Assembly (NCBI GenBank): GCA_003990705.1
Contig: AP018318.1
Coordinates: forward strand, 4,591,501 to 4,655,500
DNA from: Nostoc sp. HK-01
GTDB lineage: Bacteria; Cyanobacteriota; Cyanobacteriia; Cyanobacteriales; Nostocaceae
Length of the DNA: 64,000 bases
Direction of reading: 5' to 3'
Part shown: positions 36,628-46,299 of the stretch, piece after piece
How positions within the stretch are numbered: position 1 is the first letter of the stretch
Layout: every line of letters starts with the position of its first letter
The notes under the pieces: model-generated
The model's database searches: none
What the model was told of the DNA's origin: nothing
The model's input: only the letters and a program-made list of their open reading frames with translations
Program-made: the position numbers and the translations under genes

Positions 36628-37551
36628 TTGAATATCTATAAAAAATATGCTTATACAATCAAGAAAATATTATTAATCTATTTAGTAAAAAAACATAGTC
36701 TAATAGTTTTGTGTGGTTTATTTGTAGGTTTATATTACTACTTATTTTTTTGGTTAAAGACACTAATAAATTTCCTGATTGGTGGTAGTACATTTCCATT
36801 ATTGACAGTTACTGCTGCTTATTTAGCATTACAGGAGTTATGGGAACAGAAACCTCAAATTGCTAAGTTAAATCCGGTAGCAATAGAGCGCCGAATCGGC
36901 CATAGTTTGATTTTATTTGGATTTGGCATTTTCCCTTTTACTTTGAATAAAGGCTGGTCTCAAGCATTAGTTTGGTTAGGCATTTTAGCAGGTATTGCCC
37001 TTAGCTCTTGGGGAATACAATTCTTTAAAAGCTATCAACGTCCAATTTTTTTGATGGTTACAAGTATATATCCGGGGATTTACTTTCTAGCATCATATAT
37101 ATGGCAAGCCTTGACTCCAGAAAGAACAATGGATCACATTCAAGCTTGGAGTGTTAATTTAGCACTTCACGCCATAGGTTATCCCAGTATTTTAGATGGA
37201 ACATTAGTAAAATTACCCACGGGTGGCGTAGATATAGGATGGGGTTGTAACGGATTTGATTTGATGGTCTTGATGCTGATGACTAGTCTGTTAATAGGTA
37301 TGGCTTACAGACTAAAAGTCTTTCAAACATTAACAATCAGCTTTTTGGGATGTGTTGTAGCTTTCAGTTTTAACACTGCTCGGATTGCATTACTGGCAAT
37401 TGTCGTTGCTTATTGGGATGGAAGATCATTTGAGTTTTGGCATCATGGCTGGGGAGGACAAATCTTTTCCGCAGCTATGTTTATAGTATTCTATTACCTG
37501 CTTATTCAAATGCGGTTACTGGATTTTGCTCACAAACCTAAGCTGCGATGA
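36628..37551 (+). CDS. Exosortase (cyanoexosortase-type membrane transpeptidase)
   Basis: 307 residues with about eight hydrophobic segments. The catalytic residues of the exosortase/archaeosortase family are visible: Cys207 in GWGCNGFDLMVLM, Arg252 in SFNTARIALLA, and His272 in FEFWHHGWGGQIF. It should cleave proteins at a PEP-CTERM-type signal and attach or release them at the cell surface. The TTG start at 36628 follows AGGAGG (36611-36616). The probable substrate gene lies 274 bases upstream on the same strand. Confidence 0.9.
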   Translation: MNIYKKYAYTIKKILLIYLVKKHSLIVLCGLFVGLYYYLFFWLKTLINFLIGGSTFPLLTVTAAYLALQELWEQKPQIAKLNPVAIERRIGHSLILFGFGIFPFTLNKGWSQALVWLGILAGIALSSWGIQFFKSYQRPIFLMVTSIYPGIYFLASYIWQALTPERTMDHIQAWSVNLALHAIGYPSILDGTLVKLPTGGVDIGWGCNGFDLMVLMLMTSLLIGMAYRLKVFQTLTISFLGCVVAFSFNTARIALLAIVVAYWDGRSFEFWHHGWGGQIFSAAMFIVFYYLLIQMRLLDFAHKPKLR

Positions 37552-37627
37552 TCAGGCAACAGATTCAATATTAATGATGCGATGTATAACAACAAGCCGC
37601 TTTGTGTCTACGCACACAATAAACATC

Positions 37628-37664
37628 AAAACCACAGGTAAAATTAACCATAACCTGTGGTTTT
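37628..37664. terminator. Bidirectional terminator between the exosortase gene and dcd
   Basis: AAAACCACAGGT (37628-37639) and ACCTGTGGTTTT (37653-37664) form a perfect 12-bp stem with a 13-base loop and A/T tracts on both sides. It lies between convergent genes and can end both transcripts. Confidence 0.85.
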
Positions 37665-37673
37665 GAATTTCAA

Positions 37674-38273
37674 CTATACGCGAGCTATAGTGACAATCTC
37701 TAACTGATCCTGATATTTACCCTGTCTTGTGTCGTAACTAATTGCACAGGGTTCTCCTTCTAAAAAGAGTAACTGCACTACACCTTCATTAGCATATATA
37801 CGACAGTCTGCACTAGAAGAATTGGAAAATTCTAGAGTTAAATGACCACGCCACGCCGCTTCCGCAGGAGTTAAGTTTGCAATTATACCACAGCGTGCGT
37901 ACGTACTTTTACCTATACAAACTACTGTAATATTATCGGGAACCTCTAGCCGTTCTAAAGCCACACCTAATCCATAAGAATGAGCAGGCAAAATAAAGTA
38001 ACTGCCATTTACATCTGTATGTAGTGGTGTTGACTCTAAATTGTGGGGATTAAAGTTTTTGGGGTCAACCACAGTTCCTGGTATGTGGCGAAAAATCCGA
38101 AACTCGGCGGGGGAGAGGCGGATATCGTAGCCATAGGAAGAAAGACCGTAGCTGATAACGGGTTGAGCATCTACGGATGTCTCTTTCTGTACTTTTCGGA
38201 TTAAGCTTGGCTCAAAAGGTGAAATCATGCCTTTTTGAGCCATTTCCGTAATCCATTTATCGTTCTTAATCAC
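37674..38273 (-). CDS. dcd: dCTP deaminase
   Basis: 199 residues from a GTG at 38273 (VIKNDKWITEMAQKGMISPFEP). It deaminates dCTP to dUTP for thymidylate synthesis. Family marks are SYGLSSYGYDIRLSPAEF, SYGLGVALERLEVPDNITVVCIGKSTYARCGI and NLTPAEAAWRGHLTLEFSNSS. An upstream ATG at 38372 would add 33 residues that overlap the CobO-like gene and do not fit the family, so I prefer the GTG even though its ribosome site is weak. Confidence 0.88.
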   Translation of the reverse strand: MIKNDKWITEMAQKGMISPFEPSLIRKVQKETSVDAQPVISYGLSSYGYDIRLSPAEFRIFRHIPGTVVDPKNFNPHNLESTPLHTDVNGSYFILPAHSYGLGVALERLEVPDNITVVCIGKSTYARCGIIANLTPAEAAWRGHLTLEFSNSSSADCRIYANEGVVQLLFLEGEPCAISYDTRQGKYQDQLEIVTIARV

Positions 38274-38325
38274 AAGTTCACAGGTAATTCCAACCGAACT
38301 ACTAGAATATCGTGAACAGTGTCCT

Positions 38326-38862
38326 TTAGGGTCGGTGGCTGCGGCGAATTTCAGTAATTTGGTCGGCGACATCTAACAGGGATTTGGGCATTTCTGGCCC
38401 TGTAAGAATGATATCGATGTGGGGCGGACGTTTTGCTAAGAAAGCTAACACATCAGCTTCGGGAATTAAACCAAAGTTAATGGCTAAACTTAACTCATCT
38501 AAAACGACTAGGGCATATTTACCCGCGTAGACGACATTTTGAGTATGTTGCCACAACTGTTGTAAAGCTAGATTTTCGGCTTCGTCTAGTTGTGGTGTAT
38601 CGATACAGCGGGGTAAATCACAGCGTATCCAGTCGAGATTTTGTCCTAACTGAATTGGTTTATCTTGTCCTTGACCAATACCGCCTTTGAGAAACTGTAC
38701 TACTAATACTGATGTGCCTTGACCAGCAATTCTCAAGGCTTGAGCCATCACGGTGGTAAAAAAGTTACGGTGAGCGCTAGTAAAAACTTGTACGAGTCCT
38801 TCTACTGGGTTTGGTGAGGAAAGTGACGAATTGCTGCTGGGAGATTCTAACTGGGCAACCAT
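38326..38862 (-). CDS. CobO/BtuR-like P-loop protein with degenerate Walker A
   Basis: 178 residues resembling ATP:cob(I)alamin adenosyltransferases of the CobO/BtuR type (VQVFTSAHRNFFTTVMAQALRIAGQ, VLVVQFLKGGIGQGQ, YALVVLDELSLAINFGL, DIILTGPEMP). Where true CobO has a GDGKGKTT-type P-loop, this protein has SAHRNFFTT, so the ATP-binding lysine is gone. The Walker B region (VVLDEL) is kept. It may have lost adenosyltransferase activity. The dcd gene follows on the same strand. Confidence 0.75.
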   Translation of the reverse strand: MVAQLESPSSNSSLSSPNPVEGLVQVFTSAHRNFFTTVMAQALRIAGQGTSVLVVQFLKGGIGQGQDKPIQLGQNLDWIRCDLPRCIDTPQLDEAENLALQQLWQHTQNVVYAGKYALVVLDELSLAINFGLIPEADVLAFLAKRPPHIDIILTGPEMPKSLLDVADQITEIRRSHRP

Positions 38863-39214
38863 AAGGAAAATTTAGAAAATTACAAAAAAATAAATAAGTT
38901 CTGCTGAGAGTTGTTCAAATCTATTTATATGATTAACCTGATTTTGACAAGCGTGTTCTGGAAGAAGGGGGAATAGGGAAATAAAGGGTGTAGGGAAAAG
39001 AAGGTCAAAGGGACAAGGTTAGAACAAAAAAATCATCCAAAATCCAAAATTAGGATGAGATATTGACATTTTCATTTTTTGGATGAAACTAGTCGCAACA
39101 CGATCGCAAAATTTAGGAGCAATAAATGAAAATAGCCGAGTGTGATCTAGACTATTGGTTTGGGCAAAACAAAGTAGAATGTTATGAATTTTACCAGATG
39201 AGGAGTGAAATTAA
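38863..39214. other. Divergent intergenic region upstream of adk
   Basis: 352 bases between the divergent CobO-like and adenylate kinase genes, with G-rich short repeats near 38960-39020 and one CGATCGC site. No gene seen. AGGAG at about 39200-39204 is the ribosome site for adk. Confidence 0.4.
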
Positions 39215-39781
39215 GTGAGATTAGTGATTCTGGGAGGTTCAGGATCAGGTAAAAGCACTCAAGCGCAAAGGCTGGGTAGACACTTTGATATACCTCAGAT
39301 TTCTACAGGTGAAATTTTACGAGAAGCGATCGCTAACTATAGCGAACTCGGTCGCCATGCACAACCCTATGTAGCTAGAGGTGAGCTAGTCCCCGATGAA
39401 ATGATGATTGAATTAATGCGGCTGCGATTGAAAAAACTTGATGTTGTTGGTGGTTGGATTTTAGAAGGTTATCCCCGCACGGCCTTTCAATCGGAAGAAC
39501 TAGATTTTTTATTGGAGACTTTAGAACAAAAGTTAGATTGGGCAATTTATTTACAAGTACCGCAAGCCATCATGGTCAGCCGTTCTCTAGGCCGTTCTCT
39601 ACCAGATGACCAACCCGAAATTGTCCAACGTCGAGTGGAAATATTTTACGATCGCACAATCCCTATCCTAGAATATTACGACCGTCGCCGCCGCCTATTA
39701 ACAATCAACGGTGATCAAGTACCTGATATGGTAGAGCAAACTATCCTCAATCTGCTGACGAGTGCTGAATCAAAAGGCTAA
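39215..39781 (+). CDS. adk: Adenylate kinase family protein
   Basis: 188 residues. The P-loop GGSGSGKST (residues 7-15) opens the protein, followed by the AMP-binding pattern [12 protein letters not shown] and [17 protein letters not shown]. It converts AMP and ATP to two ADP. It lacks the LID zinc motif, the short form. The start is a GTG with GAGGAG about 10 bases upstream. Cyanobacteria often have two adk-like genes, so this may not be the main one. Confidence 0.82.
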   Translation: MRLVILGGSGSGKSTQAQRLGRHFDIPQISTGEILREAIANYSELGRHAQPYVARGELVPDEMMIELMRLRLKKLDVVGGWILEGYPRTAFQSEELDFLLETLEQKLDWAIYLQVPQAIMVSRSLGRSLPDDQPEIVQRRVEIFYDRTIPILEYYDRRRRLLTINGDQVPDMVEQTILNLLTSAESKG

Positions 39782-39845
39782 AAAACAAAATTTCACACTT
39801 CATACTTCACGCAGTATTCTAGATGAAAATTGTGAGGCAAATCCA

Positions 39846-40586
39846 ATGGTATGGCAGCGTCCCGATGGCAGACAACCTTACGAGCTTCGTCCTGTGAGCT
39901 TTCAGTCTGGTTTTACTCGTTTTGCGCCTGGTTCGGTGCTGGCTAGATGCGGTGATACTCAAGTACTTTGTAATGTTACTGTGACTGAGGGAGTGCCGAG
40001 ATTTTTAGCTGGAAGTGGTAAAGGATGGTTAACGGCTGAGTATCGGATGTTACCCGCAGCCACCCAGCAGCGCCAAGAACGAGAATTGTTGAAATTATCT
40101 GGTAGGACTCAAGAAATTCAACGTTTAATTGGACGCAGCTTAAGGGCAACAATAGATTTTGAGGCTTTGGGAGAACGGACTATTACGGTGGATGCTGATG
40201 TGTTGCAAGCGGATGCAGGAACGAGAACCACAGCCATTACAGGTGGTTTTGTCGCCTTAGCACAGGCAATTTCCCAATTATTACAGCGCGGGGTGTTAGA
40301 GCGATCGCCTTTATCTGGACAAGTGGCGGCAATTTCTGTAGGTTTATTACAAGGTGAGCCATATTTAGATTTAAACTACCCAGAAGACGTAGCAGCTACA
40401 GTAGATTTCAACGTCGTGATGGATCATCATTTGGGAATTATTGAAGTTCAAGGAACAGCAGAAGAAGGTAGTTTTAGTCGTACTCAATTGAATCAACTGC
40501 TAGATTTTGCTGAAAAAGGCATTCAAGAATTACTAATTGCTCAACGCGAAGCTATTCCTGGCTGGGAAAATCTTTTTGAAGTATGA
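39846..40586 (+). CDS. rph: Ribonuclease PH
   Basis: 246 residues from the ATG at 39846 ([16 protein letters not shown]). It trims tRNA 3' ends phosphorolytically. Typical features are [52 protein letters not shown], and [19 protein letters not shown]. The frame is open upstream to 39762, but GAGG about 10 bases before 39846 and homology favour this start. Confidence 0.93.
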   Translation: MVWQRPDGRQPYELRPVSFQSGFTRFAPGSVLARCGDTQVLCNVTVTEGVPRFLAGSGKGWLTAEYRMLPAATQQRQERELLKLSGRTQEIQRLIGRSLRATIDFEALGERTITVDADVLQADAGTRTTAITGGFVALAQAISQLLQRGVLERSPLSGQVAAISVGLLQGEPYLDLNYPEDVAATVDFNVVMDHHLGIIEVQGTAEEGSFSRTQLNQLLDFAEKGIQELLIAQREAIPGWENLFEV

Positions 40587-40921
40587 AGTCTGAAGTGTGA
40601 AATTTTGTCTTCTGACTCAGCTTGTAGGTTGGATGAAACTTAGACACCCGAAGGGTGGCTTTCCGCAGGGTAGTGGAACCCAACAAATGCTATGAAGAAA
40701 ATAACAAAATTTTCAACTACCAAAACATCTTAATTCCGACGGTAAAATTTATGCTGCAATTATTTTACCTGTCACTATATTTTCTCAAAATCTCATGATT
40801 TAGTGTTGGGTTACGGCGCAATATACATTTACTGTGTTGTTTTCAATATTTCTTGTGCGCCTGCACCCAACCTTGGATATTGAGCCTTTGAATTAGCAGT
40901 TTCAGCCTTTTTACTCAAACA
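40587..40921. other. Intergenic region downstream of rph
   Basis: 335 bases with the GTAGGTTGGATGAAACTTAG and GTGGAACCCAACAAATGC segments typical of dispersed Nostoc repeats. No gene is visible. The tandem repeat array follows directly. Confidence 0.4.
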
Positions 40922-41130
40922 TTGAGGTTCTGAGGCTAAAAGTTGAGCCTTTGAGGTTAAACGTTGAGGTTCTGAGCCTGAAAGTTGAGCCTTTGAGGTT
41001 GAACGTTGAGGTTCTGAAGCTGAAAGTTGAGTCTTTGAGGTTAAACGTTGAGGTTAAAAGGCTAAAAGGTGAGCCTTTGAGGTTGAACGTTGAGGTTCAA
41101 AGGCTGAAAGGTGAGCCTTTGAGGTTGAAG
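40922..41130. repeat. Tandem array of five 42-bp repeats (21-bp half units)
   Basis: Five units of 42 bp, each made of two related 21-bp halves beginning TTGAGGTTCTGAG and TTGAGCCTTTGAGG. The basic step is seven bases, so this is a heptanucleotide-type repeat that grew by higher-order duplication. It keeps a plus-strand frame open that would encode LRLNVEV-like heptapeptides, but no ribosome site or domain supports a gene. Confidence 0.85.
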
Positions 41131-41284
41131 TGTCAGAAAATTTTGTGGAATATTCTCGCGCAAAGGCGCAGAGGCGCAAAGAGGGAAGAGAGGTTTTGAG
41201 TTTTGTTTACAACAGCTTGGCAAAAAGTTCTGAGGGCGGACATGATTGATATCATAGCCAAACCAAAATGCTTGTGAGTTAATT

Positions 41285-44095
41285 GTGAAAAAGTTATTCA
41301 GTGCAATTAATGCTGCGGGTGTGTGTCTTGCACCTTGGATAATGGTGGCGGGAATAACACCAGGATTACTGTTAAGTATTCCAGTCAAAGGGATAGCGCA
41401 ACAGCAAACCCCCACATATTCCGCAGAGCAACAAGCAGCCTTAAAGGACGCTGAAGAACTAAATCAACAAGTTATTAAGTTATACCAGGAAGGAAAATAC
41501 AGTACTGCTATCCCCTTAGCTAAACGTGTATTAGCTATTAGAGAAAAAGTGCTTGGTCAAGAAAATCTAATTGTTGCCACTAATTTAAATAATTTGGCTG
41601 CACTATATCAAGCACAAGGAGAATATCAACAAGCAGAACCTCTGTATCTCCGCTCACTAGCTATCAAAGAAAAATTATTGGGGAAATCACATCGTGAGAT
41701 TGCTACTAGCTTAGATAATTTAGCTTTACTGTATAGAAAACTGGGCAAATATGAACAAGCAGAACCGTTGCATCTGCGTGCTTTGTCTATCTATGAAAAG
41801 CTGTATGGTAAAGAACATCCTGATGTTGCTATTAGCTTAAATAATTTAGCTGGATTGTATCGTCTACAAGGCAGATTTAAACAAGCAGAACTATTGTATC
41901 TCCGCTCACTGGCTATCTATAAAAAGTTGCTGGGTAAATCACATCCTGATTTTGCAACTATTTTAGATAATTTGGGATTATTTTATGATTCTCAGGGAAA
42001 ATATGAACAAGGAGAATCACTGCATCTACGTGCTTTAGGCATTTATGAAAAGGTTTATGGTAAATCACATCCTGATATTGCAATTACTTTAAATAATTTG
42101 GCTGCACTGTATAATGCCCAAGGAAAATTTACCAAAGCAGAACCTTTGTATCTCCGTGCTTTAGCTATTAGTGAAAACATATTAGGTAAATCACATCCTG
42201 ATGTTGCTAATAAATTAGATAATTTGGCTGCACTATATAGTTCACAAGGTAAATATGAACAAGCTGAAATTCTGCATCTCCGCGCTTTAGCCATTTTTGA
42301 AAAAGTATTAGGAAAACAACATCCTGATGTGGCCATTAACTTGACTAATTTGGCTTCTCTATATCAAGCAAAGGGTGATATTGTTCATGCTGTTGATTTT
42401 CAGCGTCGTGGGTTAGACATTCAAGCAAAAAATCTTGATTTAATTTTTGCTGTCGGCTCGGAAAAAAATAAGCAGGACTACATTAAGACTTTTTCGGGGA
42501 CAACTGACGCTACCGTTTCCCTAGCTCTGCAAGAAGCACGGAATAATCCAGCAGCAGCATCTCTGGCTCTAACTACTGTACTTCGTCGCAAAGGGCTAGT
42601 GTTAGATGCCGTAGCTGACAGCATTCAAATCTTACGCAGCAAATTAGACAAAAATCCTGAAACTCAAAAATTATTCACTCAATGGTTGCAAATACAACAG
42701 CAATTATCAGCCTTAGTCTTTTCGCGGTCAGTACAACAAACTGCTAACCCAACAGAGCAGATAGGAAAATTGGAAGCAGAAAAAGAAAAACTGGAAGCAA
42801 AAATTAGTGTTCAAAGTGCCGAATTTCGTCAGCAAATTCAACCAGTCGATTTATTAGCTGTTCAAGCAAAAATTCCTCAAGATGCAGCTTTGGTAGAGAT
42901 TGTGCAGTACAAACCATTCAACGTCAAAGCCACAACGGAAGCTGAAAAATTTGGTAAACCTCGTTATGCGGTGGCGGTATTGCGTTCTCAAGGTCAACCA
43001 ACATGGGTTGATTTAGGTGAAGCCGCAGAAATTGATAAATTAGCGATAGATTTCCGCACAGCATTAGCCATTGGTAGAACATTTAACAAACTGGCTCGCA
43101 CTTTAGATGAAAAATTAATCGCACCTATTCGTCCTTTGTTGGGTGATGCGCGGCATATTTTAATTTCTCCTGATGGACAATTAACCTTAATTCCTTTTGA
43201 AGCTCTCAAAGATGAGCAAGACCAATTTTTAATTCAGCGTTATTCATTTTCTTACCTGACAACTGGGCGAGATTTATTACGTTTCCAGTCAAATTTTAGT
43301 AATGCTACGGCTCCAGTTGTGCTGGCAGATATTGACTACGACTATCAAAATACAACCGTCGCCTCTAATAAACAACCTGGTGTACAAAGCTTGTCAAACC
43401 GACGTTCTAGTAATTTGGCAACTTTAGAATTTTTGCCCTTAGCTGCAACTAAATATGAAGCGATCGCTATTAAAAAAGTTTTGCCAAATGCCAAATTGTT
43501 ATTAGGCAAAAATGCCACAGAAACGGCAGTTAAACAATTACATAGTCCGGTGATTCTCCACTTGGCAACTCACGGTTTTTTCATCGCGGATATTGCCCAA
43601 GATATCAACACATCATTAGATTTGCCAGAAAAACCAAATCCACAAAAGATTTTAGAAGTAGAAAACCCCTTGTTGCGTTCTGGTTTAGCCTTAGCTGGTG
43701 CAAACAAGCGTAATCAGGTGACAACCACCGATGACGGTATTTTGACGGCGCTGGAAGTTGCTGGTTTAGATTTGCGTTCTAATCAGTTAGTGGTGCTGTC
43801 AGCTTGTGAAACTGGTAGAGGTGATGTCAAGGTTGGCGATGGTGTGTATGGTTTGCGTCGGGCTTTGGTAATTGCTGGTTCGCAAACTCAAGTGTTAAGT
43901 CTGTGGCTGGTGGATGATGCTGCAACAAAAGATTTGATGATGAAGTATTACCAGAATTTGCAAGCAGGTAAAGGAAGACATGAAGCTTTGCGTGCAGCAC
44001 AGTTAGATTTACTCAAAACAGAAGAATATCAACATCCCAGATTTTGGGCAGCGTTTGTGCCTTCTGGTAATTGGACACCTTTGAGAGAAAAGTAA
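41285..44095 (+). CDS. TPR-repeat protein with C-terminal CHAT (caspase-like) peptidase domain
   Basis: 936 residues. An N-terminal signal-like segment (about 1-40, ending near GIAQQ) suggests export. Eight kinesin-light-chain-type TPRs of 42 residues follow (pattern NNLAALYQAQGEYQQAEPLYLRSLAI). The C-terminus is a CHAT domain with the catalytic pair His763 in HLATHGFF and Cys841 in LSACETGRGDV. Such proteins are abundant in filamentous cyanobacteria; the substrate is unknown. The start is a GTG without a strong ribosome site. Confidence 0.9.
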   Translation: MKKLFSAINAAGVCLAPWIMVAGITPGLLLSIPVKGIAQQQTPTYSAEQQAALKDAEELNQQVIKLYQEGKYSTAIPLAKRVLAIREKVLGQENLIVATNLNNLAALYQAQGEYQQAEPLYLRSLAIKEKLLGKSHREIATSLDNLALLYRKLGKYEQAEPLHLRALSIYEKLYGKEHPDVAISLNNLAGLYRLQGRFKQAELLYLRSLAIYKKLLGKSHPDFATILDNLGLFYDSQGKYEQGESLHLRALGIYEKVYGKSHPDIAITLNNLAALYNAQGKFTKAEPLYLRALAISENILGKSHPDVANKLDNLAALYSSQGKYEQAEILHLRALAIFEKVLGKQHPDVAINLTNLASLYQAKGDIVHAVDFQRRGLDIQAKNLDLIFAVGSEKNKQDYIKTFSGTTDATVSLALQEARNNPAAASLALTTVLRRKGLVLDAVADSIQILRSKLDKNPETQKLFTQWLQIQQQLSALVFSRSVQQTANPTEQIGKLEAEKEKLEAKISVQSAEFRQQIQPVDLLAVQAKIPQDAALVEIVQYKPFNVKATTEAEKFGKPRYAVAVLRSQGQPTWVDLGEAAEIDKLAIDFRTALAIGRTFNKLARTLDEKLIAPIRPLLGDARHILISPDGQLTLIPFEALKDEQDQFLIQRYSFSYLTTGRDLLRFQSNFSNATAPVVLADIDYDYQNTTVASNKQPGVQSLSNRRSSNLATLEFLPLAATKYEAIAIKKVLPNAKLLLGKNATETAVKQLHSPVILHLATHGFFIADIAQDINTSLDLPEKPNPQKILEVENPLLRSGLALAGANKRNQVTTTDDGILTALEVAGLDLRSNQLVVLSACETGRGDVKVGDGVYGLRRALVIAGSQTQVLSLWLVDDAATKDLMMKYYQNLQAGKGRHEALRAAQLDLLKTEEYQHPRFWAAFVPSGNWTPLREK

Positions 44096-44104
44096 TCAGT
44101 TTTC

Positions 44105-44137
44105 AGATCCCCTACTTTTTGAAAAAGTCGGGGATCT
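44105..44137 (+). terminator. Hairpin after the TPR-CHAT gene
   Basis: AGATCCCC (44105-44112) pairs with GGGGATCT (44130-44137), and CTTTTT/AAAAAG extends the stem inside with small mismatches. It lies nine bases after the stop. There is no T-run after the stem. Confidence 0.55.
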
Positions 44138-44350
44138 CATTTCCCTACACCCTTACACGCCATCTTCAGCACTCCTTTTCCCAATTAGTACCACTGACTA
44201 CGGACAAAATAACCTGACAGATGATAACCATGAATTAGGTTAAACTTTGCCCACCTAACTGATGATGTTAAAAGTTTCAAAAGTTAAAAGGAGGGATGAT
44301 CAGAAGTTCGGTATCGTATTGCTGGAAGCCGGCTATGTAATCATAAAGCC

Positions 44351-45073
44351 ATGAATAAACAGGTAGAAATTCTATCAGATCAGTCTGCGCTGGTAGCGCG
44401 ATCGCTGGAATTAATTTTATCGAAGTTGGAAACTGCCATTGCACAACGGGGGCAATTTACCATTGCCTTATCTGGTGGGAGTACACCTAAGCCTTTATAT
44501 GAAGCGATCGCTGCTAAAGATTTGCCTTGGGATAAAATTCACGTTTTTTGGGGAGATGAGCGCTACGTTCCCCCAGATCACCCCGATAGCAATGAATTAA
44601 TGGCGCGGCGTGCATGGCTAGATCGGGTTGATATTCCCGCCGCCAATATTCACGCTATGCCAACTTTAGACGCTGATCCAGCCTTATCTGCTGCCAAGCA
44701 TGAGCAGGATTTACAAGAATTTTTTCATACTGCTCCTGGTGAATTCCCGGCGTTGGATGTCATATTGCTGGGTATGGGTGATGATGCCCATACGGCATCT
44801 TTATTTCCCCACACAGATGCACTAAAAGTGAGCGATCGCTTGATTACTGTGGGTAACAAAGACGGGAATCCCCGCATCACCTTTACTTACCCCTTTATCA
44901 ACGCCGCCCGCAGCGTGATTTTTGTAGTGGCTGGCGCTAATAAACGTCCAGCTTTAGCCAAAGTATTTGCACCAGAAGCCGATGACTTTAGCTACCCATC
45001 TCGCTTAATTCGTCCGCAAGGGGAACTTTGGTGGCTCCTCGATTCAGCCGCTGGGGCGGAATTGCCGAATTAA
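44351..45073 (+). CDS. pgl: 6-phosphogluconolactonase
   Basis: 240 residues of the DevB/SOL type. It hydrolyses 6-phosphogluconolactone in the oxidative pentose phosphate pathway, which provides reductant in the dark and in heterocysts. Family motifs are FTIALSGGSTPKPLYEAI, VFWGDERYVPPDHPDSN, DVILLGMGDDAHTASLFPHT and FVVAGANKRPAL. No pathway partner is adjacent. Confidence 0.92.
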   Translation: MNKQVEILSDQSALVARSLELILSKLETAIAQRGQFTIALSGGSTPKPLYEAIAAKDLPWDKIHVFWGDERYVPPDHPDSNELMARRAWLDRVDIPAANIHAMPTLDADPALSAAKHEQDLQEFFHTAPGEFPALDVILLGMGDDAHTASLFPHTDALKVSDRLITVGNKDGNPRITFTYPFINAARSVIFVVAGANKRPALAKVFAPEADDFSYPSRLIRPQGELWWLLDSAAGAELPN

Positions 45074-45292
45074 AGTCAAAAGGTAAAAGTAAAAAGGTAA
45101 AAGACTCTATTCTTTTTACTTTTGTCCTTCGGATTCGGCAGTTGCTTCAAGTCGGGAAACCCGCCCAACGCACTGCCTCACCTTTCTACTTTTAACTTCC
45201 TAAAGAGTAGTTGTTAAAATCGAAAGCTAGAATCGCCCCCTTGCAAAACTGCCGATTGGTGGAAGCAGAAGCTGCTATGGAGGTGTTTCTGC

Positions 45293-46159
45293 TTGCCAGT
45301 ACTATCTAACGCTGATCTTCAACAAAGGCTAAAATCAATGATCGTCTGCCCGAATTGCAATCATCCCAATCCCAACGGCGCTGTCCAGTGTGAAGCTTGC
45401 TATACGCCTTTACCAGCGACTAGTAACTGTCCCAACTGCGGAGCAACGGTACAGGCTGATGCTGCTTTCTGCGGTCAATGTGGCTTTAATCTCCACTCCG
45501 CTGCTGCACCTGCTGCTGTTGCTGCTACAGTTGCTCCCGAAATTCCTGTACAAGCACCACCATTAGTTACACCAGATCCACTATTAGATCTATTACAACC
45601 AGATGCTTTAGGAATTAACCAACAGCCTGTAGCTGTACCACCAACATCTGTAGCAGCCGAAAGCACACCCCCATCTCCACCACCAACCGTTGCACCTGAA
45701 CCAGTAGCTGTTGAGGCTGCCATTCCTAGCCCACCGCCAGAACCAGAACCCGCACCAGCACCGGAACCAGAGCTAGAAACGGCTCCCGCACCAGCGGCTC
45801 CCGCCGGTGTTTCGAGAACTCAATTACAACAAGTTACCGCGCGAGTGGTGCATATTCAAAGCGATCGCGAAATTGAATTACCCCAAAGTCTCTCGGTAAT
45901 TCACATTGGCAAGCCCAATGACCGTATTCCTCCTGATATCGATGTTTCAGGATTTAGTAATTCGGAAATTGTCTCTCGGATACACGCTGATATTCGCGTT
46001 GAGGGAGATGCTTACTATGTAGAAGATGTCGGTAGTTCCAATGGCACTTATATTAACAACTTGCCATTATTACCAGGTAACAGACACCGTCTCCGCCCAG
46101 GCGATCGCATCAGCCTCGGTAAAGGTGATTTGGTAACATTTATCTTTCAACTAACCTAA
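45293..46159 (+). CDS. FHA-domain protein with double zinc ribbon
   Basis: 288 residues from a TTG at 45293 that follows GGAGG at nine bases; the ATG at 45338 is an alternative (273 residues). Four CxxC knuckles (CPNC, CEAC, CPNC, CGQC) form two zinc ribbons in the first 65 residues. A long Pro/Ala/Glu linker follows (about 75-180). The C-terminal FHA domain (IHIGKPNDRIPPDIDVSGFSNSEIVSRIHADIRVEG...DVGSSNGTYIN) binds phosphothreonine peptides. It probably works with Ser/Thr kinases. Confidence 0.88.
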   Translation: MPVLSNADLQQRLKSMIVCPNCNHPNPNGAVQCEACYTPLPATSNCPNCGATVQADAAFCGQCGFNLHSAAAPAAVAATVAPEIPVQAPPLVTPDPLLDLLQPDALGINQQPVAVPPTSVAAESTPPSPPPTVAPEPVAVEAAIPSPPPEPEPAPAPEPELETAPAPAAPAGVSRTQLQQVTARVVHIQSDREIELPQSLSVIHIGKPNDRIPPDIDVSGFSNSEIVSRIHADIRVEGDAYYVEDVGSSNGTYINNLPLLPGNRHRLRPGDRISLGKGDLVTFIFQLT

Positions 46160-46299
46160 AAAAAGGTAACAGGGGACAGGGAACAGGGAACAGGGAACAG
46201 GGAAAGAATGATTCTGCCTCCTGCCTCCTGCCTCCTTAGATTAGGATGGATGAAAATACACTCCATTTATTGGGGTAATTACATTCAGGAAAGTGCGCC

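Noticed and set aside
38274-38372. N-terminal extension of dCTP deaminase to an ATG at 38372
   Set aside because: It overlaps the CobO-like gene, and the family's N-terminus begins at VIKNDKW encoded from the GTG at 38273.
40951-41199. Plus-strand frame of 82 codons with LRLNVEV-type heptapeptides
   Set aside because: Again a by-product of a tandem repeat with a period divisible by three; no start signal or homology.
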